A stretch of 36,351 nt of DNA from Candidatus Methylomirabilis sp. Lineage in GTDB: Bacteria; Methylomirabilota; Methylomirabilia; Methylomirabilales; JACPAU01. Below are positions 8,032 to 17,151 of this stretch, one piece after another. The stretch spans positions 1 to 36,351 of the forward strand of contig DASYVA010000017.1 of assembly GCA_036000645.1 (NCBI GenBank), given 5' to 3'. Position 1 is the stretch's first letter; every line of letters begins with the position of its first letter. The notes beneath the pieces are model-generated. The model saw only the letters and a list, made by a program, of their open reading frames with translations, did no database searches and had not been told where the DNA came from. A program made the position numbers and the translations under genes.

Positions 8032-10316
8032 GGCTCGGGACCCTCAACCTCTACGAGAACGCCCTCCTCTTCGGCCACGACGCCTCCCCGCACCTGGTGG
8101 CCTTCGAGCGGAGCGGGGAGGCGGAGATCTGCTGCTATGCCCGGGAAGGGGGGCGCCTCGTCAGCCGCCGCGTCCCGCTTCGGCCGTTCCTCCTCCTCGG
8201 GAGCACCGACCTGCTCAAGGGCTACGGCGGCGGCGTGGAGGTGGAGGCCCTGACGGGGGAGGCTCCCCTCCGTTACCTGGCCCGCGTCCCCGGGTGGGGG
8301 GACCTGCAGAAGCTCCGGGCCCACGTGCAGAAGCTCTCGGGGAAGACGCCCGCCGCCCCCGACGCCCCCTACCGCGTGTTCAACGATCCCGTCCACCAGT
8401 ACCTGCTCCTCTCGGGGCAGACCCACTTCCTCCGCTTGGCGTTCGAGGACCTCACCCGGCTGCAGCTCGACATCGAGACCTACTGCGCGCCCGGGTTCGA
8501 CTTCCCCAACGCCGAGCGGGAGACGGACCGGATCACCGTCATCGCGCTCAGGGACAGCACCGGCTGGGAGCGCGTCCTGTCGGGTCGGGACCTGGACGAG
8601 CCGACCATGCTCCAAGAGGTCACCCGGGAGATCCAGGCGCGCGATCCGGATATCCTCGAGGGGCACAACCTGTTCCGCTTCGACCTCCCCTACCTGGAGG
8701 CCCGCGCGAAGCGCCACCGCCTGCCGCTCCGGTGGGGGCGGGACGGGAGCGCGCTCGCCGGGCACCCGTCCCGGCTGCAGGTGGCGGAGCGGACCATCAC
8801 CTATACCAAGTACGAGGTCTTCGGCCGGCACATCGTGGACACCTGGATGCTGGCCAACTTCTACGACGTGGCGGCGCGGGAGCTGGAGGGGTACGGGCTG
8901 AAGGAGGTGGCGCGGCACTTCGGCCTGACCGCGCCCGACCGGGTCACCATCCCGGCCCACCGGGCCTCCTGGTACTTTGACCACGAGCCGGAGACGCTCT
9001 GCCGGTACGCCCTGGACGATGTCCGGGAGACGGCCGGGCTCGCCGCGCTGCTGAGCCGGTCCTACTTCGTCCAGGCCCAGATCTTCCCCTTCAGTTATCA
9101 GAACGTCATCCTGCGGGGGACGGCCACCAAGATCGACGCACTCCTGATCCGGGAGTACCTGCGGCAGCGCCGGGCCATCCCGCTCCCCGGCCCCGCGGAG
9201 CCCTTCGCGGGGGGGTACACGGCCGTCAAGTACGTGGGGGTGGCGCGCTCGGTCCTGCACTGCGACGTGGCCTCCCTCTACCCGTCCCTGATGCTGAAGG
9301 ACGGCCTCTTCCCCCGGAGCGACACGCTGGGGGTCTTCCCCGCCCTCCTGAAGGATCTGCGAGCCTTCCGCCTCCAGGCGAAGGCGGCAGCCCGGGCCGC
9401 GCCCACGGAGCGGGAGCGGCAGGGGACCGAGGCCCTCCAGGCCACCTTCAAGGTGTTGATCAATTCCTTCTACGGCTACCTCGGTTTCTCGATGGCCCAC
9501 TTCAACGACTTCGAGCAGGCCCGGCGCGTGGCGGCGGCGGGGCGGGAGCTGATCCGACACGTCGTCGCGTGGCTCGAGGAGCGGGGCTGCCAGGTGATCG
9601 AGGTGGACACGGACGGCCTCTACTTCATGCCTCCTCCCACCGTCCAGGGGGCCGACGCGGAGGCGGCGCTGGTGGAGGAGCTCACGCGGACCCTCCCCGC
9701 GGGGATCACCCTGGAGTTCGACGGCCGCTACCCGGCCATGTTTTCCTACAAGATGAAGAACTACGCCCTCCTGGACGAGGCGGGGCGCCTCATCATCCGG
9801 GGCTCCGGCCTCCGCTCCCGGGGTCTCGAATTATTCCAGCGGCGGTGGATGGAGGAGATGTTCCGGCTGGCCCTGCGGGGGGAGCGGGAGCAGGTCCCCG
9901 CCCTCCTGGAGCGCTACCGCGCCGCCTTCCGCAACCACGAGTTCGACGTCGAGATGTTCATGAAGACCGAGACCTTGCAGGAGTCCCTGGAGAGCTACCG
10001 GGAGAAGGTCCGCCAGAAGAAGCGCAACCCGGCTGCCGCCTACGAGCTGGCCCTCAAGGCCGATCGCCCCTACCAGCCGGGGGATCAGATCTCGTATTAC
10101 GTGACCGGGCGTGGCCGGAAGGTGAAGGTGCACGAGCACGGGAAGCTGGCAGCGGAGTGGGATCCCGCCCACCCGGACGAGAACGTGGAGTACTACATCG
10201 GGAAGCTGGAGGAGCTGCACGCGAAGTTTCTCCCGTTCCTCGAGGGGGGCGGGCCGGTGGCGCCGGAGGAGAGGGGACCGGAGGAGAGGGGAGATGAGGG
10301 CGAGGAGGAGGTCTGA
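8028..10316 (+). CDS. Family-B DNA polymerase with 3'-5' exonuclease
   Basis: DNA polymerase of 762 residues, about the size of E. coli Pol II. Proofreading motifs: Exo I LDIETY (Asp148, Glu150), Exo II GHNLFRFDLPYL (about 211) and Exo III YALDDVRET (about 326). Polymerase motifs: A DVASLYPSLML (Asp413), B LINSFYGYLGF (about 475) and C EVDTDGLYF (Asp527, Asp529). All catalytic acids are intact. The tail is acidic and includes a perfect 15-bp tandem duplication (10263-10277, 10278-10292) encoding PEERG twice. GTG 8028 overlaps the exonuclease stop (GTGA) and gives a family-like beginning. Coupling with a flap exonuclease suggests a role in primer removal and gap filling. Damage tolerance, as for Pol II, is the alternative. 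Confidence 0.95.
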   Translation: MRLGTLNLYENALLFGHDASPHLVAFERSGEAEICCYAREGGRLVSRRVPLRPFLLLGSTDLLKGYGGGVEVEALTGEAPLRYLARVPGWGDLQKLRAHVQKLSGKTPAAPDAPYRVFNDPVHQYLLLSGQTHFLRLAFEDLTRLQLDIETYCAPGFDFPNAERETDRITVIALRDSTGWERVLSGRDLDEPTMLQEVTREIQARDPDILEGHNLFRFDLPYLEARAKRHRLPLRWGRDGSALAGHPSRLQVAERTITYTKYEVFGRHIVDTWMLANFYDVAARELEGYGLKEVARHFGLTAPDRVTIPAHRASWYFDHEPETLCRYALDDVRETAGLAALLSRSYFVQAQIFPFSYQNVILRGTATKIDALLIREYLRQRRAIPLPGPAEPFAGGYTAVKYVGVARSVLHCDVASLYPSLMLKDGLFPRSDTLGVFPALLKDLRAFRLQAKAAARAAPTERERQGTEALQATFKVLINSFYGYLGFSMAHFNDFEQARRVAAAGRELIRHVVAWLEERGCQVIEVDTDGLYFMPPPTVQGADAEAALVEELTRTLPAGITLEFDGRYPAMFSYKMKNYALLDEAGRLIIRGSGLRSRGLELFQRRWMEEMFRLALRGEREQVPALLERYRAAFRNHEFDVEMFMKTETLQESLESYREKVRQKKRNPAAAYELALKADRPYQPGDQISYYVTGRGRKVKVHEHGKLAAEWDPAHPDENVEYYIGKLEELHAKFLPFLEGGGPVAPEERGPEERGDEGEEEV
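10263..10292 (+). repeat. 15-bp perfect tandem duplication in the polB tail
   Basis: Two adjacent identical 15-base units (10263-10277 and 10278-10292). They keep the frame and add five residues to the acidic C-terminus of the polymerase. Probably slippage-prone and length-variable between strains. Confidence 0.8.
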
Positions 10317-10319
10317 GGC

Positions 10320-10943
10320 ATGCTGGTGGTGGGCCTCACCGGGGGCATTGCCAGCGGGAAGAGCACCGTCGCCCGGATGCTCGCGGAGCGGGGGGCGACG
10401 ATCCTGGATGCGGACGCGCTGGTCCGCGAATTGCACGCTCCCGGAACCGAGGTCCACCGCGCCATCCTGGACGCCTTCGGCCCGGAGATCCTCGCTCCCG
10501 ACGGGACGCTGGACCGCCAGAAGCTCGCCGCCCGCATCTTCGCCGATCCGGAGGCCCGTCGCACCCTCGAGGCCATCGTCCACCCGGCGCTCGTGGCCGA
10601 GATCAGACGCCGCGTGGACGCGCTCCGGCGGGAGGGGCGGACCCGCCTCTGCGTCCTCGAGGCGGCCCTCCTCGTGGAGGGGGGACGGCGCGGGATCGTG
10701 GACCGGCTGGTGGTGGTCACGGCCCCCGAGGAGGAACAAGTGGCTCGCCTCCGGGCGAAGGTGGGGCTCAGCGAGGAGGAGGCCAGGCGGCGGCTCCGGG
10801 CCCAGCTCCCCTCGGCGGTCAAGGCCGGCCAGGCGGACCATGTCCTCGTGAACGACGGCGACCTGGCGAGGCTGGCTGGCCGGGTGGCGGAACTGGCCGA
10901 GGTGCTCCTCCGGGAGGCCACGGCGGGGCAAAAAACCCCTTGA
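10320..10943 (+). CDS. coaE: Dephospho-CoA kinase
   Basis: Catalyses the last step of coenzyme A synthesis, ATP-dependent phosphorylation of the ribose 3'-OH of dephospho-CoA. 207 residues. P-loop GLTGGIASGKST at the start, then ILDADALVREL (substrate-binding Asp) and a lid region HPALVAEIRRR. ATG 10320 lies 3 bases after the polB stop. The stop codon overlaps the -35 of the rho promoter. coaE next to polA-type genes is a familiar bacterial arrangement. Confidence 0.95.
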   Translation: MLVVGLTGGIASGKSTVARMLAERGATILDADALVRELHAPGTEVHRAILDAFGPEILAPDGTLDRQKLAARIFADPEARRTLEAIVHPALVAEIRRRVDALRREGRTRLCVLEAALLVEGGRRGIVDRLVVVTAPEEEQVARLRAKVGLSEEEARRRLRAQLPSAVKAGQADHVLVNDGDLARLAGRVAELAEVLLREATAGQKTP

Positions 10944-10968
10944 CATGCTGGGTGGGGCTTCCTATACT
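10940..10968 (+). promoter_or_regulatory. Strong promoter of rho
   Basis: TTGACA at 10940-10945, a 17-base spacer and TATACT at 10963-10968. It is near consensus and is the best promoter in the window. The -35 lies on the coaE stop codon, so rho is transcribed independently of coaE. Confidence 0.9.
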
Positions 10969-11263
10969 GCGACCGGAGTTGATCCGCCCAAGCCTGTCAC
11001 CTCCGCGGGCATTCCGGAAGGACACCATCCCAGTATCCCCTGCGAGTTCTGCCACGACGGTCGAACTACAAGCCCTGGTGGTGGCCTAGCCTGAAACGCG
11101 TGCGATGCCGAGCAACCCCGCAACCGCGAGCTGTGGACGGCGGCTCCCTCCCCATAGAGTTTGACCCGTACCCCTGCCCCGCCCCGGCTGCCGGTTGTGG
11201 CGCCGGGACACGCGGGCGCACCCCGACCCGGATGGGGCCCCCCAGCACAGAGGACACCCGCGC
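10969..11263 (+). promoter_or_regulatory. Long untranslated leader of rho with C-rich stretch
   Basis: About 290 bases separate the predicted start of transcription from the rho ATG. No conserved gene is recognised. The stretch 11144-11187 is strongly C-rich with few G, as expected of a Rho-loading (rut) site. Rho is known in E. coli to limit its own expression by terminating in its leader. A 19-codon open frame (ATG 11105 to TGA 11164) overlaps this stretch but has no clear ribosome site. Autoregulation here is inference. Confidence 0.5.
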
Positions 11264-12592
11264 ATGACCCCAGATCGTGAAGAAGCCGTCAAGGACGCCC
11301 CGCGCCCCGAGGCCCCGCGCCCCGACGCCCCGCGCCCTGACCTGATGAACATCGCCGACCTGAAGGACAAGACCATCTCGGAGCTCAACGCCCTCGCGCG
11401 CCAGTTCGGGGTGATCGGGGCCAGCGGCCTCCGGAAGCAGGAGCTGATCTTCAAGATCCTGGAGGCCCAGACCGAGAAGAACGGCCTCATCTTCGCCGAG
11501 GGGGTCCTGGAGATCCTCCCGGACGGCTTCGGCTTCCTCCGGTCCCCCGACTACAACTACCTCCCCGGCCCGGATGATATCTACGTCTCCCCCTCCCAGA
11601 TCCGGCGGTTCGACCTCCGGACGGGCGACACGGTCTCCGGGCAGGTCCGCCCGCCGAAGGAGGGGGAGCGCTACTTCGCCCTCCTGAAGGTCGAGGCGGT
11701 CAACTTCGAGAGCCCGGAGTTGATCAAGGAGAAGATCCTCTTCGACAACCTGACCCCGCTCTTCCCCAACCAGCGCTTCAAGCTGGAAACCACGCCCGAG
11801 GAGATCAACATGCGGGTGATGGACCTGGTCACTCCCCTCGGGAAGGGGCAGCGGGGGCTCATCGTGGCGCAACCCCGGACCGGGAAGACCATCCTCCTCC
11901 AGAAGATCGCCGGCTCCATCACCAAGAACCATCCGGAGTGCATTCTGATTGTTCTGCTCATCGACGAGCGGCCCGAGGAGGTCACGGAGATGCAGCGGAC
12001 CGTCAAGGGGGAGGTGGTCTCCTCCACCTTCGACGAGCCGGCGACGCGCCACGTCCAGGTGGCGGAGATGGTGCTGGAGAAGGCGAAGCGCCTCGTCGAG
12101 CACAAGCGGGACGTGGTCATCCTCCTCGACTCCATCACCCGCCTGGCCCGGGCCTACAACACCATCGTCCCCCCCTCGGGGAAGGTCCTGTCGGGCGGCG
12201 TGGACAGCAACGCGCTCCAGCGGCCGAAGCGCTTCTTCGGCGCCGCGCGGAATATCGAGGAGGGGGGGTCCCTCACCATCATGGCCACCGCCCTCATCGA
12301 CACCGGCAGCCGGATGGACGACGTCATCTTCGAGGAGTTCAAGGGGACGGGAAACATGGAGCTCCACCTGGACCGGCGTCTGGTGGACAAGCGGGTCTTC
12401 CCGGCCATCGACATCTTCCGGTCCGGCACCCGGAAAGAGGAACTCCTGCTGACCCAGGAGGAGTTGAACCGGATGTGGGTCCTGCGGAAGGTCCTCTCCA
12501 CCATGGGGGTGGTCGAGGCGATGGAGCTGTTGCTGGAGAAGCTCCGGGAGGCGAAGACCAACCTGGACTTCCTGCACGCCATGAACGCCTGA
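11264..12592 (+). CDS. rho: Transcription termination factor Rho
   Basis: Hexameric RNA helicase that ends transcription. 442 residues. A short N-terminal tail holds three five-residue repeats of the type APRPD/E. Then comes the Rho N-domain ([18 protein letters not shown]), the RNA-binding cold-shock fold ([29 protein letters not shown]) and the RecA-like ATPase. P-loop at 203-209 (PRTGKT, Lys208), Walker B region [17 protein letters not shown]-loop [10 protein letters not shown]-loop [22 protein letters not shown] 11264 has AGAGGA 9 bases upstream; ATG 11345 would remove the repeat tail. It has its own promoter and a Rho-independent terminator. Confidence 0.97.
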   Translation: MTPDREEAVKDAPRPEAPRPDAPRPDLMNIADLKDKTISELNALARQFGVIGASGLRKQELIFKILEAQTEKNGLIFAEGVLEILPDGFGFLRSPDYNYLPGPDDIYVSPSQIRRFDLRTGDTVSGQVRPPKEGERYFALLKVEAVNFESPELIKEKILFDNLTPLFPNQRFKLETTPEEINMRVMDLVTPLGKGQRGLIVAQPRTGKTILLQKIAGSITKNHPECILIVLLIDERPEEVTEMQRTVKGEVVSSTFDEPATRHVQVAEMVLEKAKRLVEHKRDVVILLDSITRLARAYNTIVPPSGKVLSGGVDSNALQRPKRFFGAARNIEEGGSLTIMATALIDTGSRMDDVIFEEFKGTGNMELHLDRRLVDKRVFPAIDIFRSGTRKEELLLTQEELNRMWVLRKVLSTMGVVEAMELLLEKLREAKTNLDFLHAMNA

Positions 12593-12615
12593 CGCGCATC
12601 CTGCTGGACGCGCAG

Positions 12616-12642
12616 GGCAGCCCACCCGCGGCTGCCTTTTTT
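12616..12642 (+). terminator. Rho-independent terminator of rho
   Basis: A perfect 7-bp stem GGCAGCC/GGCTGCC (12616-12622 with 12630-12636, 7-base loop) is followed by six T (12637-12642). It lies 24 bases after the rho stop. Confidence 0.93.
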
Positions 12643-12643
12643 G

Positions 12644-12672
12644 TTGTGGGGGTCCGGAGGCTTCCCTATACT
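12644..12672 (+). promoter_or_regulatory. Promoter of rpmE-prfA-prmC-murA
   Basis: TTGTGG at 12644-12649, a 17-base spacer and TATACT at 12667-12672. The sequence before the -10 (GGCTTCC) resembles that of the rho promoter. It starts directly after the rho terminator and lies about 50 bases before rpmE. Confidence 0.75.
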
Positions 12673-12722
12673 AGGCATTTGCGACGGCCGGGGCGCGTCC
12701 CGGCCCCGGAAAGGAGCGAGCG

Positions 12723-12944
12723 ATGAAGGCGGAGATCCACCCCCAGTACGGCCCCTGCACCATCGTCTGTGCCTGCGGGGAGGTGTTTCACAGCCGCTCC
12801 ACGGTGCCCCAGATCCGGGTGGACATCTGCTCCAAGTGCCACCCCTTCTTCACCGGGAGGCAGAAGCTGATCGACACCGAGGGCCGGGTGGAGCGGTTCC
12901 AGCGGAAGTACCGGGGGAAGAAGGCGGCTCCCGCGGCGGAGTGA
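12723..12944 (+). CDS. rpmE: 50S ribosomal protein L31, zinc-binding type
   Basis: 73-residue L31. Zinc ligands are present: C16 and C18 in IVCACGEVF, and C36 and C39 in [10 protein letters not shown], so this is the zinc-containing (C+) form. Family hallmarks HPQYGP near the start and SKCHPFFTG are intact. ATG 12723 follows AAGGAG. The C-terminus is a short Lys/Ala tail. Followed by prfA after 40 bases, a common rho-rpmE-prfA-prmC order. Confidence 0.96.
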   Translation: MKAEIHPQYGPCTIVCACGEVFHSRSTVPQIRVDICSKCHPFFTGRQKLIDTEGRVERFQRKYRGKKAAPAAE

Positions 12945-12984
12945 CCCCCGGGGGGCCCGCGCCCCGGCCTCCGGAGGGTGTCCC

Positions 12985-14061
<1,077 letters not shown>

Positions 14062-14985
14062 ATGCCAGGCGAGCGCGGCGGCGAGCAGGGAGGCGGCAGG
14101 GGAGTGGTCCGCAACGTGCCCAGCCTCCTCCGGGAAGCGGCCGAACGGCTCCGGCCCTGTGCGGTGCAGACGCCCCGCCTGGACGCCGAGTGCCTGCTCA
14201 CCGCCGCCCTCGGCTGCGACCGCGCCGCCCTCTACGGGTGGCGTGGGGAGGTGCCGGCCCCGGCGGTCTCGCGCTTCGCCGCTCTCCTCGAGCGGCGCGC
14301 CGCCCGGGAGCCGGTCGCGTACCTGACCGGAGTCCGGGAGTTCTGGTCCCTGCCGCTCAGGGTGACCCCTGCCGTCCTCATCCCCCGCCCCGAGACCGAG
14401 ACGCTGGTCGAGGCGGTCCTGGGCCGCCTGGCGGACCGCCGCGGCGATTCCCTCACCGTGGCCGACCTCGGGACGGGATGCGGGGCCATCGCCATCGCGC
14501 TGGCAACCGAGCTCCAGGAGGCGCGCCTCTTCGCCGTGGACGTCAGCGCGGAGGCGCTTGCGGTCGCGGCGGAGAACGCCCGCCGCTTCCGCGTCGGTCG
14601 GCGCGTGACCTTCCTGCAAGGGGACTGGACCGCCCCCCTCTTTGCCGCGCAGTTGGCCGGCGCCCTCGACGTCCTGGTCGCGAACCCGCCCTACGTCCCC
14701 ACCGCCGACCTCGCGACGCTGGACCCGGAAGTATCCCGCTTCGAGCCCCCCCTCGCCCTGGATGGCGGTCCCGATGGGCTCACGTTCCACCGGGAGCTGG
14801 CGGTGCATGCGCCCCGGCTCCTTCGCCCCGGCGGCTGGTTGGCCGTGGAGGTGGGGGCGGGCCAGGGGGACGCGGTCCGGAGCCTCCTGGCATCCGTGCC
14901 GGACCTCGCCGTCCATCCGGTCGTGCGGGATCTGGCCCACCGGGACCGGGTCTGTCTCGCCCGGCGCCGCGAGGCGGCCGGGTAA
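14062..14985 (+). CDS. prmC: Release factor glutamine methyltransferase
   Basis: Methylates the Gln of the GGQ motif in release factors and is typically encoded just after prfA. 307 residues. An N-terminal helical domain contains the conserved REFWSLP, then IPRPETE. Motif I is [15 protein letters not shown], and the catalytic NPPY lies in [12 protein letters not shown] 14062 directly abuts the prfA TAA. GTG 14104 would remove 14 Gly-rich, non-conserved residues and is a possible true start. The organism has a complete RF1 methylation pair here. Confidence 0.94.
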   Translation: MPGERGGEQGGGRGVVRNVPSLLREAAERLRPCAVQTPRLDAECLLTAALGCDRAALYGWRGEVPAPAVSRFAALLERRAAREPVAYLTGVREFWSLPLRVTPAVLIPRPETETLVEAVLGRLADRRGDSLTVADLGTGCGAIAIALATELQEARLFAVDVSAEALAVAAENARRFRVGRRVTFLQGDWTAPLFAAQLAGALDVLVANPPYVPTADLATLDPEVSRFEPPLALDGGPDGLTFHRELAVHAPRLLRPGGWLAVEVGAGQGDAVRSLLASVPDLAVHPVVRDLAHRDRVCLARRREAAG

Positions 14986-15007
14986 GCACGCCCCCTCTGG
15001 AGGCCCC

Positions 15008-16264
15008 ATGGACCAGCTCCTCATCCGCGGTGGCGTCCCCCTGCAGGGGAGCGTCCGGGTAAGCGGAGCCAAGAACGCCGCGCTCCCCTGCATCACCGCC
15101 GGCCTCCTGGCGGAGGGGGACCTCCGCCTGGCCAACGTCCCCCGGCTCAAGGACATCGAGACCATCTGCCGGCTCCTCCGCCACATGGGGGTCGCGGTGG
15201 AGGAGGACGGGGCGGGAGGCCTCGCGGTCTCGGGGCGGGCCGTGAGGAGCTTCGAGGCCCCCTACGACCTCGTCCGCACGATGCGCGCCTCCGTCCTCGT
15301 CCTGGGCCCCCTCGTCGCCCGGTTCGGGCGGGCCCGGGTCTCGCTGCCCGGGGGGTGCGCGATCGGCCCCCGCCCCATCAACCTCCACCTCGCCGGGCTC
15401 CAGCAGATGGGGGCGGAGATCGACCTGAGCGAAGGGTATGTCGAGGCGAAGGCCCGCCGCCTCCGGGGGACCCGGATCGTCTTTGACGTGAAGACGGTCA
15501 CCGGGACCGAGAACCTCCTGATGGCCGCGACCCTCGCGGAGGGGACCACGGTCCTGGAGAATGCGGCCTGCGAGCCGGAGGTCCAGGACCTGGCTGCCCT
15601 GCTTACCGCCATGGGGGCGCGCATCCGGGGAGCCGGGACCGACACGATCACGGTGGAGGGGGTCCAAGCCCTGGGGGCGGCCAGCCACCGGATCATCGCG
15701 GACCGGATCGAGGCCGGGACCTTTGCCGTGGCCGCGGCGATCACCCGGGGCGACGTGACCCTCACCGATTGCGCGCCGGAGCACATGGAGGCCGTGCTCG
15801 GGAGGCTGCGGGAGGCGGGGGCGCAGTGCACGCCGGGACCCGGGCGGCTCCGGGTGCAGATGGGGGGCCGGCCGGCCGCGGTGAATGTCCAGACGGCTCC
15901 CTACCCCGGGTTCGCCACCGACATGCAGGCCCAGCTCATGGCCCTGATGAGCGTGGCCGAGGGCCGTTCGGTCATCACCGAGACGGTCTTCGAGAACCGC
16001 TTCATGCACGTGAACGAGCTCCTCCGCATGGGGGCGGACGTGAAGATCGCGGGGCGGGCCGCCGTCGTCCAGGGCGTGCCCCGGCTCCGGGGGGCGCCGG
16101 TGATGGCCACGGACTTGCGGGCGAGCGCCTCGCTCGTGCTCGCCGGGCTGGTGGCGGAGGGGACCACGGTCGTCCACCGCATCTACCACCTGGACCGCGG
16201 CTACGAGGCGATCGAGCAGAAGCTCTCCACCCTCGGCGCCGACGTCCGGCGGGGGCGCGCCTAG
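15008..16264 (+). CDS. murA: UDP-N-acetylglucosamine 1-carboxyvinyltransferase
   Basis: First committed step of peptidoglycan synthesis: transfer of enolpyruvate from PEP to UDP-GlcNAc. 418 residues with the EPSP-synthase fold in two halves. N-terminus [16 protein letters not shown] with the catalytic Lys. The active-site loop [11 protein letters not shown] has Cys117, the residue modified by fosfomycin, so fosfomycin sensitivity is expected from this residue alone. ATG 15008 has TGGAGG about 6 bases upstream. The stop TAG (16262-16264) sits at the left edge of the downstream intergenic repeat. Confidence 0.97.
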   Translation: MDQLLIRGGVPLQGSVRVSGAKNAALPCITAGLLAEGDLRLANVPRLKDIETICRLLRHMGVAVEEDGAGGLAVSGRAVRSFEAPYDLVRTMRASVLVLGPLVARFGRARVSLPGGCAIGPRPINLHLAGLQQMGAEIDLSEGYVEAKARRLRGTRIVFDVKTVTGTENLLMAATLAEGTTVLENAACEPEVQDLAALLTAMGARIRGAGTDTITVEGVQALGAASHRIIADRIEAGTFAVAAAITRGDVTLTDCAPEHMEAVLGRLREAGAQCTPGPGRLRVQMGGRPAAVNVQTAPYPGFATDMQAQLMALMSVAEGRSVITETVFENRFMHVNELLRMGADVKIAGRAAVVQGVPRLRGAPVMATDLRASASLVLAGLVAEGTTVVHRIYHLDRGYEAIEQKLSTLGADVRRGRA

Positions 16265-16497
16265 TGCAGGGCCAGCGAATTACGCCTTCCATTCCAGCGG
16301 AGCCGCGGGTGGCGACGGGCGCTGCCCCCGAGCGGCCGGGCGGAGTGGGACCCCCTCAGCCTCCTCCTGCAATGCGCGGCATTGCGGGAGGGGCTGAGCG
16401 GGTGACGGAGCCCGGACGCGCAGGGGGCCGCCCGGCGACAGGACCCGCGGCAGGGCGGTCTGTCAGGACCGGGTCGGATTCCTTGGAGCGCCAGTAG
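16260..16497 (+). repeat. Structured intergenic repeat, copy A (before hisG)
   Basis: Fills the whole murA-hisG gap. The core 16300-16453 (154 bp) matches the reverse complement of 19575-19728 with about 11 mismatches and no gaps by eye. Weaker gapped similarity extends to both gene boundaries. The element folds on itself: outer stem 16302-16310 with 16443-16451 (9 bp, perfect), middle stem 16335-16343 with 16428-16436 (9 bp, perfect), 16351-16355 with 16423-16427, and a terminal hairpin 16355-16398 of 20 bp with one bulged T and a 3-base loop. The right end supplies the GGAG ribosome site and abuts the hisG ATG. ERIC-like in style (transcribed intergenic palindrome), but the family is not recognised. 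Confidence 0.9.
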
Positions 16498-17151
16498 ATG
16501 GAGCAGCCCATCGCGATCGCCCTCCCCAAGGGCCGGCTGTTCGCCGAGGCCGTGGCGCTCTTCGAGGCAATCGGGGTGAAGGGGCTCGATCCCTTCCGGG
16601 ACTCCCGGCGCCTCATCGTGGAAGACTCGAGCGGCCAGTACCGCTTCCTGGCCCTGCGGGACGCCGATGTCCCCACCTATGTGGAGCATGGGGCGGCCGA
16701 CGCCGGGGTGGTGGGGAAGGACCAGCTTCTGGAGCACGGCCGGGACCTATACGAGCCGCTGGATCTGCGCTTCGGCGCCTGTCGCCTGGTCGTGGCCCAG
16801 CCGGCGGATCTGCAGGGGGACGGGCGGCCGGAGGCGTGGTCCTCCCTGCGCGTCGCCACGAAGTACCCGAACGTCACCGAGCGGCACTTTAGCCAGCGCG
16901 GGATCCAGGTGCAGATCATTAAACTCTACGGCTCCATCGAGCTGGCCCCCCTGGTGGGCCTGGCGGAGCGGATCGTGGACCTGGTGGCGAGCGGCCAGAC
17001 GCTCCGCGAGAACGGCCTGGTGGAGGTGGAGCAGATCGCCGAGTCCTCCGCCCGCCTCGTCGTGAACCGGGCGGCCCTCAAGACCCGGTACCAGCGGATT
17101 CGCGCGCTGATCGGGCTCCTGCGCGGGCAGGTCGAGCAGGGGGGACGGTGA
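16498..17151 (+). CDS. hisG: ATP phosphoribosyltransferase, short form
   Basis: First step of histidine synthesis: ATP plus PRPP to phosphoribosyl-ATP. 217 residues, the length of the short HisG that lacks the C-terminal histidine-binding domain. Motifs: IALPKGRLF at the start, GAADAGVVGKD, and RVATKYPNVTERHF. The PRPP loop region is IKLYGSIELAPLVGLAERIVDLV. Short HisG normally requires the regulatory subunit HisZ; none is encoded in this window. ATG 16498 directly follows repeat copy A, whose GGAG provides the ribosome site. The stop overlaps hisD (GTGA). Confidence 0.96.
   Translation: MEQPIAIALPKGRLFAEAVALFEAIGVKGLDPFRDSRRLIVEDSSGQYRFLALRDADVPTYVEHGAADAGVVGKDQLLEHGRDLYEPLDLRFGACRLVVAQPADLQGDGRPEAWSSLRVATKYPNVTERHFSQRGIQVQIIKLYGSIELAPLVGLAERIVDLVASGQTLRENGLVEVEQIAESSARLVVNRAALKTRYQRIRALIGLLRGQVEQGGR

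Noticed and set aside
10945-11094. Open frame upstream of rho with a CEFCH motif (CxxCH-like)
   Set aside because: Its only ATG lies between the -35 and -10 of the rho promoter, so it would not be on that transcript. It has no ribosome site and no family resemblance. The CxxCH match is short and probably chance.
16265-16497. Open frames within the two intergenic repeats giving similar peptides rich in Ala, Gly, Pro and Arg
   Set aside because: The similarity follows from the DNA repeat and its stems. There is no start signal, and changes track base pairing rather than codon position.
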